Shown here: in pieces, positions 29,115 to 38,138 of the stretch
Numbering within the stretch: position 1 is the stretch's first letter
How the letters are laid out: the number at the start of each line of letters is the position of its first letter
Source: Thraustochytrium sp. TN22
Taxonomy: Eukaryota > Sar > Bigyra > Thraustochytrida > Thraustochytriidae
Assembly: GCA_013306675.1 (NCBI GenBank)
Contig: JABLUY010000063.1
Coordinates: 90,865-154,864, forward strand
Length of the DNA: 64,000 nt
Reading direction: 5' to 3'
The notes under the pieces: model-generated
Told to the model about the DNA's origin: nothing
What the model saw: the letters and a program-made list of their open reading frames with translations, nothing else
The model's database searches: none
Translations under genes and position numbers: made by a program

Positions 29115-30690
29115 ATGGACTCCGCCGACGACTTCGTGCTGCGCTACGTGGTGCCGCCCGCGGAGGCGCGGCTGCAGCGGCTGCAGTCCAGACGTAAGTG
29201 TCCGGGCGGGCTCGGGCGCCGGGCGCCCAAGGGCGGGGCGGGGCCGGGTCGGCGTTGCGCGGCGAGGCCCGCCGCTCGCCGCAGCACGGCGTGCACCTGG
29301 AGAACCGCGACCAAGGACGGGCCGGGCGGGGCGAGGCGGGGCGGGGCGAGGCGGGGGAGGCGAGGGGCGAGGGGCGAAAAACGGCAGGAAGAACTAATGA
29401 GGAGGGAGGGGGCGCGACGCAGGAGCGAGGCTGGCGCTAGGAACCGCCGTTGTGCTCGTGAACGCGCTGCTGGTGTGGCTCAACGTGGTGGTGCTCGTGT
29501 CGGGCCCCGAGGTGCTCCTTCTCGCAAGGCACGCCTCGTCTGCGGCGCTCCTGCCGAACGGCGGGCTCGTCATCTCAAACCCGGAAGGGGATGTGGTGCA
29601 GGTGCACGTGCACACGGCCGTGTGGGCGAGCTTGGAGCCCGTGAACAAGCGCAGCAAGGCCTTGAAGGACGCGCGCAGGGTGGGGCTCGGAGGCCTGGCA
29701 CGTGCGATCCTTACCCCGCGCATCGTGAATACCTTCTTGAGCGAGCACCGAGATCAATCCCGCAATTCTCGGGTATTTCCGCACGGCGACACGAGGTACG
29801 ATCCTGGTGGCAATGGTCTTCTCCGGTCTGAACCGGAGGACATGCCGGCCGACGTTTACGACCGCGAGTTCGAGGAGGAAGCGGAAAGCGAAGAGGAGTT
29901 TAACGACGAGGACGCCGACTTCGTTTACGACGGCGCCTCGCTCGTGGAGGAAGTCGAGCGGGCGCGGCGTGTGCAACATTTTGAGCGCTTCGCCGGCTCC
30001 GTATCGACGCTGCGTGCCGGCATCCTCCTCGTGGGGCGTTCGCCCCGGGTTGTCATGAACGACCAAGAGGTAAAATCCGACACAACAAAGGAAAAGAAGC
30101 TCGAAAAGGACGGGCACGAGCACGAGCACGAGCCAGCCGACGCGACTCGGGCGGAGCTCGAGGCGCTGGACAATCCCTTCGCGACCAATGTCATTCTCAT
30201 CACTGCGCATGGTCATGGCCAGCCGACTGTTGGCTACGTAGTGAACGCGCAGCTTGGCGACGCGGAGAGCGCTCTGGCGAGAGAGATGCTGCGCGAGAAC
30301 TCGGACGGCGACGGCGTGAACGCGGCAGAGCGACGTGACTTGGTCAAGTCGGCCTTGCGGGATAGCCACCGCGTCTGGTTCGGCGCGGGTGGCCCGGTGC
30401 ACCGCGGACACCTCTGGTCGCACATCCACACCTGCGCCGAGGCGACAGGCGCCGCTGAGCTGGCGCCCGGTGTCTTCCATCGAGGCGACATCCTGGATGT
30501 CCTCATCAATGACGCTTGCACGCTGAAGCTTGTCTATGGCGCAGCGGTCTGGAGCCCCGGTCAGCTCGACTCCGAGGTGCAGCGCGGTCTGTGGGCGCTT
30601 CGCAGAGCAACCGCCACGATCGTCTTTGAGCCTGCCAGTGACGAGCATGTGGCACACGGGCTTGCCTTGGTGCAGGACGCCGTTGCATGA
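29115..30690 (+). CDS. YqgE/AlgH (UPF0301, DUF179) family protein with N-terminal membrane segment, two exons
   Basis: CDS join(29115..29193,29441..30690), 442 residues. Exon 1 begins at the ATG at 29115 (MDSADDFVLRYVVPP; an alternative in-frame ATG at 29040 directly follows the AT-rich ttttattattttt). The GTAAGTG donor at 29194 and a gcgctag acceptor ending at 29440 remove a 247-bp G-rich intron with a ctaat branch-like site at 29393. The phase-1 join keeps the frame open. An alternative acceptor at 29422 would add six residues. A hydrophobic segment (VVLVNALLVWLNVVVLVSG) follows the basic start. The C-terminal half carries the AlgH/YqgE signature elements: AGILLVGRSP, NVILITAHGHG, VGYVVNAQLG, FGAGGPV and WSPGQLDSEVQRGLW. 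An acidic stretch (EEEAESEEEFNDEDADF) and a His/Glu-rich insert lie between. Biochemical function of the family is unknown. Confidence 0.8.
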
Positions 30691-31159
30691 TGACGATGCT
30701 GCAAGAAGGTTGTACTGTATTATTATCGCCAACACATTACACACGTGGCAGCTGAGCCGGCTAGCCCTGGCATCGCGGACTTGTTCTATTGTTTGTCTGG
30801 GTTGTAAGGCAGCGCGTGCCATAATTTCCCCCTTGCAGCCACTTCGATCAGCACGACGCGAGCAGGCCCAATGTACAAGCAAGCGCCCGGCAAAGTATCA
30901 CAAGGCGCATTGACATGAGCAAGTGTATTACCAAAGCCAGTCAAGGTGCAGTCGTCGTCGTCGTCGTCGTCGTCGTTCTTGTTGTTGTTACGTTTTCGAT
31001 TGGGCAGGGGAGAGAACGGTTGGAGCGGCGCAGAAGCTGCGCAAAGGACCTTTTTGAGCTTCTTTACGCACCTGTGTCACGACTGGTCCTGACGGCCTCG
31101 AAAGCTTGCTTCGTCTCTAAGATTCTGTCTCTAGTGTTGCCTGGCTTCCTCCACGCGCG
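30691..31159. other. Convergent spacer with GTC/GTT microsatellite
   Basis: About 470 bp between convergent 3' ends, with a (gtc)n/(gtt)n run at 30953-30988. No gene seen. Confidence 0.7.
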
Positions 31160-32392
31160 CTACTGCTCGGCCAGCGCGGCGCGTGCAGCCTCGACAAAGA
31201 GACGCTCCTCGGCAATCTCCTCCTCGGTGCGGTTTGCCTCGAAGGGATGGCTGGCAATGTAGGCCGGTACACCGGGGAAGTCGGGCCTTGCCGCGGCGCG
31301 CGCGAGCTCCTCGAGGTAGGAACGCATGTAGCCGCCAGGGCCGAGCTGCGTATCGCTGGTGTCGCCGATGCGCCAGTCCTTGGGATGGATGGCAGTGTGC
31401 GGCGGATTGCGGATAGCCTTGAACTCGGAGTCGTCGACGAGGATGGTGGTCTGTGGGCCATGCTGCGGGAAGCGCGTCCAAGCGCGCGAGAGCTCCTTGA
31501 TGAAAAGCGGGCGGTCGTTGTTCGGAGGTCGCTGGCCAGCGATGGTGCAGTCGTGCTGGTCCATAATGCCCAGCATGCGCCCGCGCTCGGCCTTGCCCAG
31601 CACAACGTTAAGCATGAGATCGATGTTCTCGGGGCGCGCAGAGGACCAGACAACCAAATCGAAGGAGTCGATAAGGAAGTGAATGAAGTTCTCCGCGTAC
31701 GGCCGACGCCACGCGAGGTAGCGGCCGGCGTTCTGCGGACCGCCGGGCTTGTTCAGCATGGCCTTTTGAGCCTGCGTTGCCTCCTGCTTGCGCAGACGGC
31801 GCACGACCAGACCGTTCAGGTCAAGCACCAGCATGAGGCGCTGCGGCCCCTTGCCACCGTTGCCCGCGCCCAAATGCGTCTTGTGCAGGGAATCCGCAAG
31901 CGCGTCGACGCCGCCGTTCCCGGCGCGCGGGCCTTGGCTCTGGCCGCGGCGCGCGGCCTCCACCTCGGCCGCGCGCGCCGTGAGCGAGCTGGACGAGTCC
32001 GCCGGTGGCGCGCGCGCGGCGGCCGGCTGCAGGACGATCACCTCGCCCTCGTCATCGTCGCCGTCGAAGCCATCGCTCGCAGCAACACTGCTCGCCTCAC
32101 GCGTCCACGCGGACATGGCGCTGCACCTGCGCCCGCTATCGCTGCGCAAGCCGCGCAAGCCGCGCAAGCCGCGCAAGCCGCCGCCGACGCCGCCGACGCC
32201 GCCCACCCGGAGGCCGGTGAGGTGGTAGCCGCCGCCGCCCACGCCGCCCACGCCGCCCGCGCCGCCCGCGCCGCCCAAGCCACCGCGCGCGGCCAGTACC
32301 GAGCCGGCGCGTCGGGTCGCCGCGAAGCGCAGCGCACCAGCCGCGTCTGCGCGCCCCGCGCCCGCGACCGCGCGCCGCGCGGCGAGCAGCAT
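31160..32392 (-). CDS. FCP1/NIF-type HAD-superfamily phosphatase-like protein
   Basis: 410 residues from the ATG at 32392. The frame continues upstream to 32932, but there it is Arg-rich and starts only at a non-conserved codon. The N-terminus (MLLAARRAVAGAGRADAAG) is Arg/Ala-rich like a mitochondrial presequence. A glycine-rich and LRG-repeat low-complexity region (about 45-95) precedes the NLI-interacting-factor domain: LMLVLDLNGLVVRR near 191, YLAWRRPYAENFIHFLIDSFDLVVWSSA, and TTILVDDSEFKAIRNP. The catalytic DxD signature reads D-L-N, so the second acidic residue is Asn; DLNGLL variants are known in plant relatives, and activity is uncertain. It lies 301 bp from the divergent gene at 32694, so the two may share a promoter. 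Confidence 0.8.
   Translation of the reverse strand: MLLAARRAVAGAGRADAAGALRFAATRRAGSVLAARGGLGGAGGAGGVGGVGGGGYHLTGLRVGGVGGVGGGLRGLRGLRGLRSDSGRRCSAMSAWTREASSVAASDGFDGDDDEGEVIVLQPAAARAPPADSSSSLTARAAEVEAARRGQSQGPRAGNGGVDALADSLHKTHLGAGNGGKGPQRLMLVLDLNGLVVRRLRKQEATQAQKAMLNKPGGPQNAGRYLAWRRPYAENFIHFLIDSFDLVVWSSARPENIDLMLNVVLGKAERGRMLGIMDQHDCTIAGQRPPNNDRPLFIKELSRAWTRFPQHGPQTTILVDDSEFKAIRNPPHTAIHPKDWRIGDTSDTQLGPGGYMRSYLEELARAAARPDFPGVPAYIASHPFEANRTEEEIAEERLFVEAARAALAEQ
32143..32180. repeat. 9-bp tandem repeat (cgcaagccg) in the HAD gene
   Basis: Four copies of a 9-base unit encode GLR/LRG repeats on the minus strand. Further gcc-rich repeats at 32182-32280 encode Gly/Val runs. Confidence 0.8.
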
Positions 32393-32593
32393 CGATGATT
32401 GGCGCAAGTTTGATCGCGAGCGCGCCGCAGCGGCGGATCGCCCGCTCCGTTTCGGACCGTCGCGGACCGCGTCCGGGACGTCGCGGACGGCTGGAGAACG
32501 TACGCTTTCTCCGCATGGCGCTGTGGGCGACTCGGACTCCAAGCAAGTCGAGGCAGTGCCAACGGCTTCAAGCGCAAGTCTGGTGCAGTGGCG

Positions 32594-32626
<33 letters not shown>

Positions 32627-32693
32627 GAGGAGCGGCAGTACGAGAGGCGCTGGCGCCGATACCGCGGACGTCCAAGTCGCACGCGCAAGGCCC
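32393..32693. promoter_or_regulatory. Divergent promoter region
   Basis: About 300 bp between the starts of the HAD gene (minus) and the three-exon gene (plus), including a ggcggcgga-rich run (32587-32634). No TATA-like element is seen. The shared-promoter role is inferred from the arrangement only. Confidence 0.35.
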
Positions 32694-33517
32694 ATGGCGA
32701 TGGCGGCCGAGGCCATTGTGGCGGCGCGGTTCGCGCACGACGAGCGCGTCTTCGTAGGTTTCGGCACGGGCCGCGAGGTAGCGAGAAGTGGCTGACGGCT
32801 CGAGGCGGAGCGCGATGCGCAGGTGAACAAGCGACCGCTGACGCGCAGGGAGCGGCACGCGTCCAAGGACAAGGAGTCCAAGGAGAAGGCGCTGCTGGAG
32901 CAGCGGCCTCCGGTCAAGGGCCAGCGGTACATTAACTACGGGCGCAACATTGCAGGCGCAGAGGCCGGGTCGATTGGGTACGTGGTTGTTGGCTAGAGGG
33001 GAAGCGGCGCGAAGAAGGTGCGGACGTGGGGCTGGCTAACAGGAAAGCCTGAGCACGCACGCTCGCACACTCGCACGCTCGCAAGCACAGACATATCACG
33101 GAGCAGGACCGCTTCATCACGGACTTTGCTGCAGAGGAGAAGCGGCGGCGGGAGGAGCAGTTCCGCCACCGTGAGCAGCAGCTATCGACGCGGCGGTCCA
33201 AGACGGTGGCCGCGGAGGAGGAGCGGTGGCAGCGGCTCGAGCACGAGTGGTCGGAGCAGGCAGCCCGCGAGGCGAACCGCAAGAGCCGCGCCGTGCCGCG
33301 CAACGGCAACAGCGTGCCTTATAACCCACTCACGCTCCAGTACGAGGAGTCTGCAGCCGGCGAGCGGCTCAAGTACACAGACGAGCAGATCCGCTTCCGT
33401 GCCGCGCTGCGCGCCGAGCGCCTGCGCCACCACGAGGCCAAGGAGGGCTTCAACCCGATCACCGGCGAGGCCATGCAGCCGATGCAGCTTCCGCGGCAGC
33501 CGCAGCCCCCATTCTGA
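32694..33517 (+). CDS. Unrecognised charged, coiled-coil-like protein encoded by three exons
   Basis: CDS join(32694..32753,32805..32977,33091..33517), 219 residues. Exon 1 (MAMAAEAIVAARFAHDERVF) ends at a GTAGGT donor; a 51-bp intron ends in gctcgag. Exon 2 begins AERDAQVNKRPLTRRERH and ends at GTACGT; a 113-bp intron ends in gcaagcacag. Exon 3 begins in GHITEQDRFITDF and stops at 33515-33517. All joins keep one frame, whereas the unspliced frames hit stops. The protein is rich in Lys/Arg/Glu, with a helical middle (AAEEKRRREEQFRHREQQL) and a C-terminal part with NPLTLQYEESAAGERL and FNPITGEAM, a Y/FNP-(L/I)T pattern reminiscent of microtubule or cilium-associated proteins. That link is a guess. 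No enzyme motif is seen. Confidence 0.7.
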
Positions 33518-33662
33518 TCAAGCTGAGCATTGCAACCGTCGCATAGGCCGGCCCCTCCGACTCTTTTGCGTTTTGCTGTTGAGGCGGCTGATCGAGCTGA
33601 GCATGGCAACTGTCGCCATGGCCGGCCACTCCGACTCACTTGCATTTTGCTGTGGAGGCCGG
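33515..33662. repeat. 74-bp tandem duplication starting at a stop codon
   Basis: tgatc(a/g)agctgagcat...gtcgc...ggccggcc...ctccgact...tgc(g/a)ttttgctgt...gaggc occurs twice at a 74-bp offset with scattered substitutions. The first copy begins with the stop codon of the upstream gene. Confidence 0.85.
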
Positions 33663-33836
33663 CCGGCGGGCTTCCATTGCGCAGTTTCATAGGTTTCACA
33701 AGCAAGAATGATCCCAGGATGTGCTCGAGAGGGTTGATGTCCAACTTAGTTCCCTGCGCGTGGGGCATGCACTTTCTTCTCTTACGTACTACAATAACAA
33801 ACCTCGCGCCGGCCAGGATTTCACCGCTCAACAGAC
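33518..33836. other. Convergent spacer
   Basis: About 320 bp, largely the 74-bp duplication, then unique sequence up to the 3' end of the clamp-loader gene. No gene seen. Confidence 0.7.
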
Positions 33837-34871
33837 TTATGAGGCCGCCGCGTCCTGGAACTGCAGGACACAAAAGGACAGAAAGGACCGCAGCTGCATG
33901 TCCTCGCATGCGCCATCCTCCGAGGCCTTGTTGATCTCGCCAAGCTTGACCATGATGCGCGCCCTGTGCACGTCAGTAAGGGTCTGGTCGGTGCGGCCGT
34001 CCAACAGCTGCTCCTGAAAGCGGTGGATGAGGGCGTCGAGCGCAAAGCCAGAGGCGAGCGTCTCGTCGGCGCAAGCGAGGATGTCATTGAAGCGCTTGGA
34101 CTGCATGGCGTCCCAAATCTTGTCGAGGAACTCATCGGGCGGCACGCCGGCCGTCATGAGGATAGACTCGCTCTCGATGTGGCCGTCGCCGTACTCGGAG
34201 GCGCTCTGCAGGAGCGTGATACCCTTGCGCATGTCGCCCTTGCTTACGTCGACGAGTGTGGCCATGGCGCCCTCGCTGAGCGTGAGCTTCTCGGCCGCGG
34301 CAACCTCGCTGATCTTCTTGGTAAAGGAGGCCTCCGAGAGTGGCTGGAAGCGGAACTTGGCGCAGCGCGAGGCGAGCGGCTCGATGATGCGGCTGACATA
34401 GTTGCAGATGAGACAGAAGCGCGTGACGCGCGTGTACAGCTCCATGGTGCGGCGCAGCGCGCTCTGCGCGTCCTCGGACATGGAGTCGGCCTCATCGAGG
34501 ATGATGAGCTTGAAAGGTGGCAGCTTGCGCCCATTGAGCGTGGCAGTACCCACGGCCGTGGACGCGAAGCCCTTGACCTTGTCGCGCACCACGGAAATGC
34601 CGCGCTCGTCGGACGCGTTGAGCTCCAGCACGCGCTTGCGGTACTCGACCGGTCCGAAGATCTGTTTGGCCACGGCCAGGATCGTCGACGTCTTGCCCGT
34701 GCCGGGCGGCCCGTAGAACAGCAGGTGCGGCAGCTTCCCTGTCTCGATGGATGAGCGCAGCGTCGCGATCACCTCATCCTGGTGCGAGACGTCGTCCACC
34801 GTGCGCGGCCGAAACTTTTCCACCCACGGGATCATGCGCTCCGGCACGTCGCTCTCCTCCGCAGCCCCCAT
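33837..34871 (-). CDS. RFC4: Replication factor C small subunit, RFC4 type
   Basis: 344 residues from the ATG at 34871; a longer frame starting at GTG was trimmed. It is an AAA+ clamp-loader subunit that helps load PCNA at primer-template junctions in the nucleus. IPWVEKFRPRTVDDV opens the domain; Walker A GPPGTGKT is at 54-61 and Walker B LIILDEADSM at 122-131. LELNASDERGI is the RFC box, and ASRCAKFRFQPL carries the SRC arginine-finger motif. FCLICNYVSRIIEPL is close to the human RFC4 (yeast Rfc2) sequence rather than to RFC2, RFC3 or RFC5. The C-terminal collar region is complete and the length is normal for the family. Confidence 0.93.
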   Translation of the reverse strand: MGAAEESDVPERMIPWVEKFRPRTVDDVSHQDEVIATLRSSIETGKLPHLLFYGPPGTGKTSTILAVAKQIFGPVEYRKRVLELNASDERGISVVRDKVKGFASTAVGTATLNGRKLPPFKLIILDEADSMSEDAQSALRRTMELYTRVTRFCLICNYVSRIIEPLASRCAKFRFQPLSEASFTKKISEVAAAEKLTLSEGAMATLVDVSKGDMRKGITLLQSASEYGDGHIESESILMTAGVPPDEFLDKIWDAMQSKRFNDILACADETLASGFALDALIHRFQEQLLDGRTDQTLTDVHRARIMVKLGEINKASEDGACEDMQLRSFLSFCVLQFQDAAAS

Positions 34872-35464
34872 CCTGCCGCTGCCGCCGCCGCCGCCGCCGC
34901 CGTTGCCCGTGCCCCGATCGATTGATTGACTGATCGTTGATCGCCGTGGCAGGCCGCCGCTTAACCACCTAACGACCGCCACCCACCCAATCGATCAACT
35001 CTCAGGCCGTACGAATCCTCGGCACTCCTCGCCGACCTTGGAGAGGCTCACGACGCTGCAGAGCGAAGCACGAAGAGGCGAACATGAACGAGGCAGCAAC
35101 CTGATTCTAGGCCTGGGTTAGGCGGCGGCTAGCGCGACGGATAGCTCTGCTTATGTGCACGAAATCCATGTCGGTGAACAGATCAGGCAGGGCCACGATG
35201 ACAATCGCAAGTAGACAAAGGTCACCGCAAGAGGTACGCTTTGATGCACTCGCGAGTGTCCTCTTGGCAAGCGGCGCGACCTGGACCTAACTCGGCTCGG
35301 CTCGGCTCGGCTCGGCTCGGCTCGCTCGACCCGCTTCGACCGGAGTCGGTTCGGTATCCTGGGCGCTAACTAACTGCCCCGCTCGTTCGACGACCTCGGC
35401 ACCACTGTCAGAACAAATCAAGAAGGCACGCGCGCGGAGGCAGGCAGGCAGGCAAGCGAAGGAG
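34872..35464. other. Divergent spacer
   Basis: About 590 bp between the RFC and reductase starts. It holds a cggct pentamer run (35291-35326). No gene or clear core promoter seen. Confidence 0.6.
35291..35326. repeat. cggct pentanucleotide run
   Basis: Seven uninterrupted ctcgg/cggct copies, about 140 bp upstream of the reductase start. Confidence 0.9.
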
Positions 35465-36592
35465 ATGCGCGTGGTGCCGCTGCTGGCGGCGGCGGCGCTG
35501 GCCGCCGCGCTGGAGCTGGGAAGCAGGGGCGAAACGTACACGGGCCATGGCGCGCTCCCTGAAACCATGCTGGCCGTGCTGGCCGTGGCGCCGGGCGACT
35601 TTGAGGTGCGGCGCGTGCCGGTACCGCGACCCGGGCCAGGCGAGATGCTGCTCAAGGTGGCATACTCTCCGGTGAACCCGAGCGACATCATCCTGGCGGC
35701 CGGAGGGCACGACCGGCGCGAGGATAGCGCCAGGCAGTACCCGCGTGGCGCCGGTCTGGAAGGCAGCGGCGTGGTGGTGATGTCGGGCGGCGGGTCGCTG
35801 CCGTTCCTCTACGCCAAGGCGAACATGCTTATGGCGGCGGCGTGCACTGGCGGCGGCTTCTGGGCCGAGTACGTGGTGGTGAACTCGATGATGGCGGTGC
35901 CGCTTCCGGGGGACGTGGATATGCGGCAGGGATCCATGGCGCTGGTGAACCCGGTGAGCGTGCTAGCCATGCTGTCGGTGGCGAGCGACGGCGGGCACAA
36001 GAGCATGGTGTTGACGGCGGCGTCCTCGTCGTTAGGCTTGCAGATCGTGCGCACCGCGCCGCACTACGGCGTGGAGCTCATCTGCACTGTGCGCGGCGAG
36101 AAGAACGTGCAGAGGCTGCGGGATGAGGGTGTGCCAGCGGAGAACATCTTGCGCTCGGACGAGGACGGCTTTGCGGAGGCGCTCGCGGCGCTCGTCAAAG
36201 CCAAGGGCACGAGATTGGCGTGGGACGCGGTCGGCGGCGACATGGCGCGCACTGTGTATGCGGCCATGCCAGAGACCAGCATCACGTACGTGTACGGCTC
36301 TTTGAGCGGCGAGGCGGTGCCTGCGGAGCTGGCGGACCGCGTCGCGGACCCGAAGAAGCCCATTAGCTACTGGCTGGTGTATGACTCGTGGCTGGACCAG
36401 GGCGGGCCCGTGATGAGCCTGCTGCGCGAGTTGCGCGTCATGCTGAACGTGTACAACCTACTGTCGGGCCCGCTGGCGACGACGGTGGAGCGCGAGCTGA
36501 GCATCAAGGATGAAGGTCCGCTTCTGGAAGCGGTCCAGGCGTACGCCAAGGCGCAGACGGGCGGCAAGCTAGTGATTAGGTTCGCTGATTAA
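35465..36592 (+). CDS. MDR-family (quinone oxidoreductase / enoyl reductase-like) NAD(P)H oxidoreductase
   Basis: 375 residues from the ATG at 35465; the ATG at 35567 is an alternative that would begin at the core domain. The first about 23 residues (MRVVPLLAAAALAAALELG) are hydrophobic and could direct the protein to an organelle or the secretory pathway. The GroES-like half has EVRRVPVPRPGPGEMLLKV and SPVNPSDI; the Rossmann half has NPVSVLAML, LTAASSSLGLQIVR and LAWDAVGGDMA. No catalytic zinc ligands (GHE motif) are present, which fits the zinc-free quinone oxidoreductase or trans-2-enoyl reductase (MECR-like) branch. The choice between these is not settled. The 3' end is convergent with the aspartate carbamoyltransferase gene, 112 bp apart. 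Confidence 0.8.
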   Translation: MRVVPLLAAAALAAALELGSRGETYTGHGALPETMLAVLAVAPGDFEVRRVPVPRPGPGEMLLKVAYSPVNPSDIILAAGGHDRREDSARQYPRGAGLEGSGVVVMSGGGSLPFLYAKANMLMAAACTGGGFWAEYVVVNSMMAVPLPGDVDMRQGSMALVNPVSVLAMLSVASDGGHKSMVLTAASSSLGLQIVRTAPHYGVELICTVRGEKNVQRLRDEGVPAENILRSDEDGFAEALAALVKAKGTRLAWDAVGGDMARTVYAAMPETSITYVYGSLSGEAVPAELADRVADPKKPISYWLVYDSWLDQGGPVMSLLRELRVMLNVYNLLSGPLATTVERELSIKDEGPLLEAVQAYAKAQTGGKLVIRFAD

Positions 36593-36704
36593 GCTTTCAC
36601 GTGTGCATCATGATGAGCCTTGTCCGTGCCAAGCCCCAAAAACTGTGAGTGTGTGCGTGTGTGTATGGAAGGGTATCAGCATCAGCAATCTCTATACGTG
36701 TTGA

Positions 36705-37652
36705 CTAAAGGGCGCCGAGAACCTTGGCGACGAGGGCCATGCGCACGTACATGCCGTTCTCCATCTGGCGAAAGTAAGCGGCGCTTGGGTAAGTGTCTAC
36801 ATCCTCGGAGATCTCGCCAACGCGCGGGAGTGGGTGCATGATGGTGCAGGTGTTCTTGGCGTTGGCGAGACTCTTGTGGTCGACAATAAAGGAGCCCTGG
36901 ACCTTTTGGTACTCCTCGAGGGAGTCGAAGCGCTCCTTCTGCACACGGGTGACATAGAGCACGTCGGTCTCAGCGATGACGGCGGCGAGGTCGGTATGCT
37001 CGGACTGGGACTCGACGACGCCGAGCGAGGACACCATCTCCTTGACGGATTCGGGCATGCCGAGGCCTTCGGGCGTGACGTAGTTGATGCGCACGCGGAA
37101 GAGCGCGAGGAGCATGGCGAGCGAGTGCGTGGTGCGGCCGTACTTGAGGTCGCCGAGCATGGTGATCGTGCAGCCCTCGAGCTTGCCGCCCTGCTCCTGA
37201 ATGATGGTATACAGGTCCAGGAGAGCCTGGGTGGGGTGCTCGCCGGCGCCGTCACCGGCATTGAGCAGTGGCTTGCGCAGGTAGGCGGAGACGGCCTGCA
37301 CACTGCCCTTCTCCGGGTGGCGCAGCACCATGATGTCCGAGTAGCACTCGATGCAGCGCATGGTGTCCTGGAGCGTCTCACCCTTCTTGACGGAGGAGTT
37401 CTCGCCGCTCACGTTAATGTAGGTACCGCCAAGGCGCAGCATGGCGGTGGCGAAGGAGCAGTTCGTTCGCGTGCTGGGCTCGTAAAAGACCAGGCCCATC
37501 ACCTTGTGCTTGCAGCAGTCCAGCACGCTCAGGTCGGCGCCATCCTCGCCGCGCACGGCGGCCTTGCACTTGTCGGCCGTGTCGAAGAGCTCCTGCAGGC
37601 CCTCCTTGGTGAAGTCGTGCACCGACAGCACGTGGTTCCCCTTCCACGTCAT
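36705..37652 (-). CDS. Aspartate carbamoyltransferase, catalytic chain
   Basis: 315 residues from the ATG at 37652 (MTWKGNHVLSVHDF). The frame runs on upstream without an ATG in a Ser/Arg-rich reading, so an organelle presequence encoded by an upstream exon cannot be excluded. It catalyses carbamoyl phosphate + L-aspartate to N-carbamoyl-aspartate, the second step of de novo pyrimidine synthesis. FYEPSTRTNCSF holds the carbamoyl-phosphate loop (STRT 60-63); SSVKKGETLQDT is the mobile 80s loop; HPTQALLDLYTI (139-150) and MLGDLKYGRTTHSLA follow; MHPLPRVGEI is the aspartate-side motif. Length equals that of a single catalytic chain, so it is not part of a CAD-type fusion here; no regulatory subunit is nearby. 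Confidence 0.93.
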   Translation of the reverse strand: MTWKGNHVLSVHDFTKEGLQELFDTADKCKAAVRGEDGADLSVLDCCKHKVMGLVFYEPSTRTNCSFATAMLRLGGTYINVSGENSSVKKGETLQDTMRCIECYSDIMVLRHPEKGSVQAVSAYLRKPLLNAGDGAGEHPTQALLDLYTIIQEQGGKLEGCTITMLGDLKYGRTTHSLAMLLALFRVRINYVTPEGLGMPESVKEMVSSLGVVESQSEHTDLAAVIAETDVLYVTRVQKERFDSLEEYQKVQGSFIVDHKSLANAKNTCTIMHPLPRVGEISEDVDTYPSAAYFRQMENGMYVRMALVAKVLGAL

Positions 37653-38079
37653 GCTGGGCAGGGTCCCTAGCGACGACGCGCTCGAGACGGACGAGACGGA
37701 CGAGAGCCTCCTGCGCTTGCAGGCCACCAGCGAGAGGACGCGCTTCCGCAGCGGCGGCCCCAGCCGCACCGCCAGCCGCTCGCCGACCGGCCCCGCCTGT
37801 TCCTCGCCCGCGCCCGCGCCCGCGCCGCCGCCCGGGCCGCCGCCCGCGCCGCCGCCCGCGCCGCCCGCGCCGCCGCCGCCGCCGCCGAGCCCACCGCCCG
37901 CGCCCCGCTCGCGCTCGCGCTCGCGCCCCGTCTTGGCCGTCTGCGCGCCGCCGCCGCCGCCGCCGGCCAGCGGCTGGCTGGCCGCGTCCTCCTGCTTAGG
38001 CCGAATAGTGCCGGCCTCTCCTGTACGCCACCTCCGTCAGCTCCACGCCGAGTCCGCCGATCCTGGGCGCGCCGGGGCA

Positions 38080-38138
38080 CGCGTCGCGTCGCGTCGCGTC
38101 GCGTCGGGTCGCGTCGCGTCGCGTCGCGTCGAGTCGAG
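38080..38138. repeat. cgcgt pentanucleotide run
   Basis: About eleven gcgtc/cgcgt units, one interrupted by gggtc, in intergenic DNA. Confidence 0.9.
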
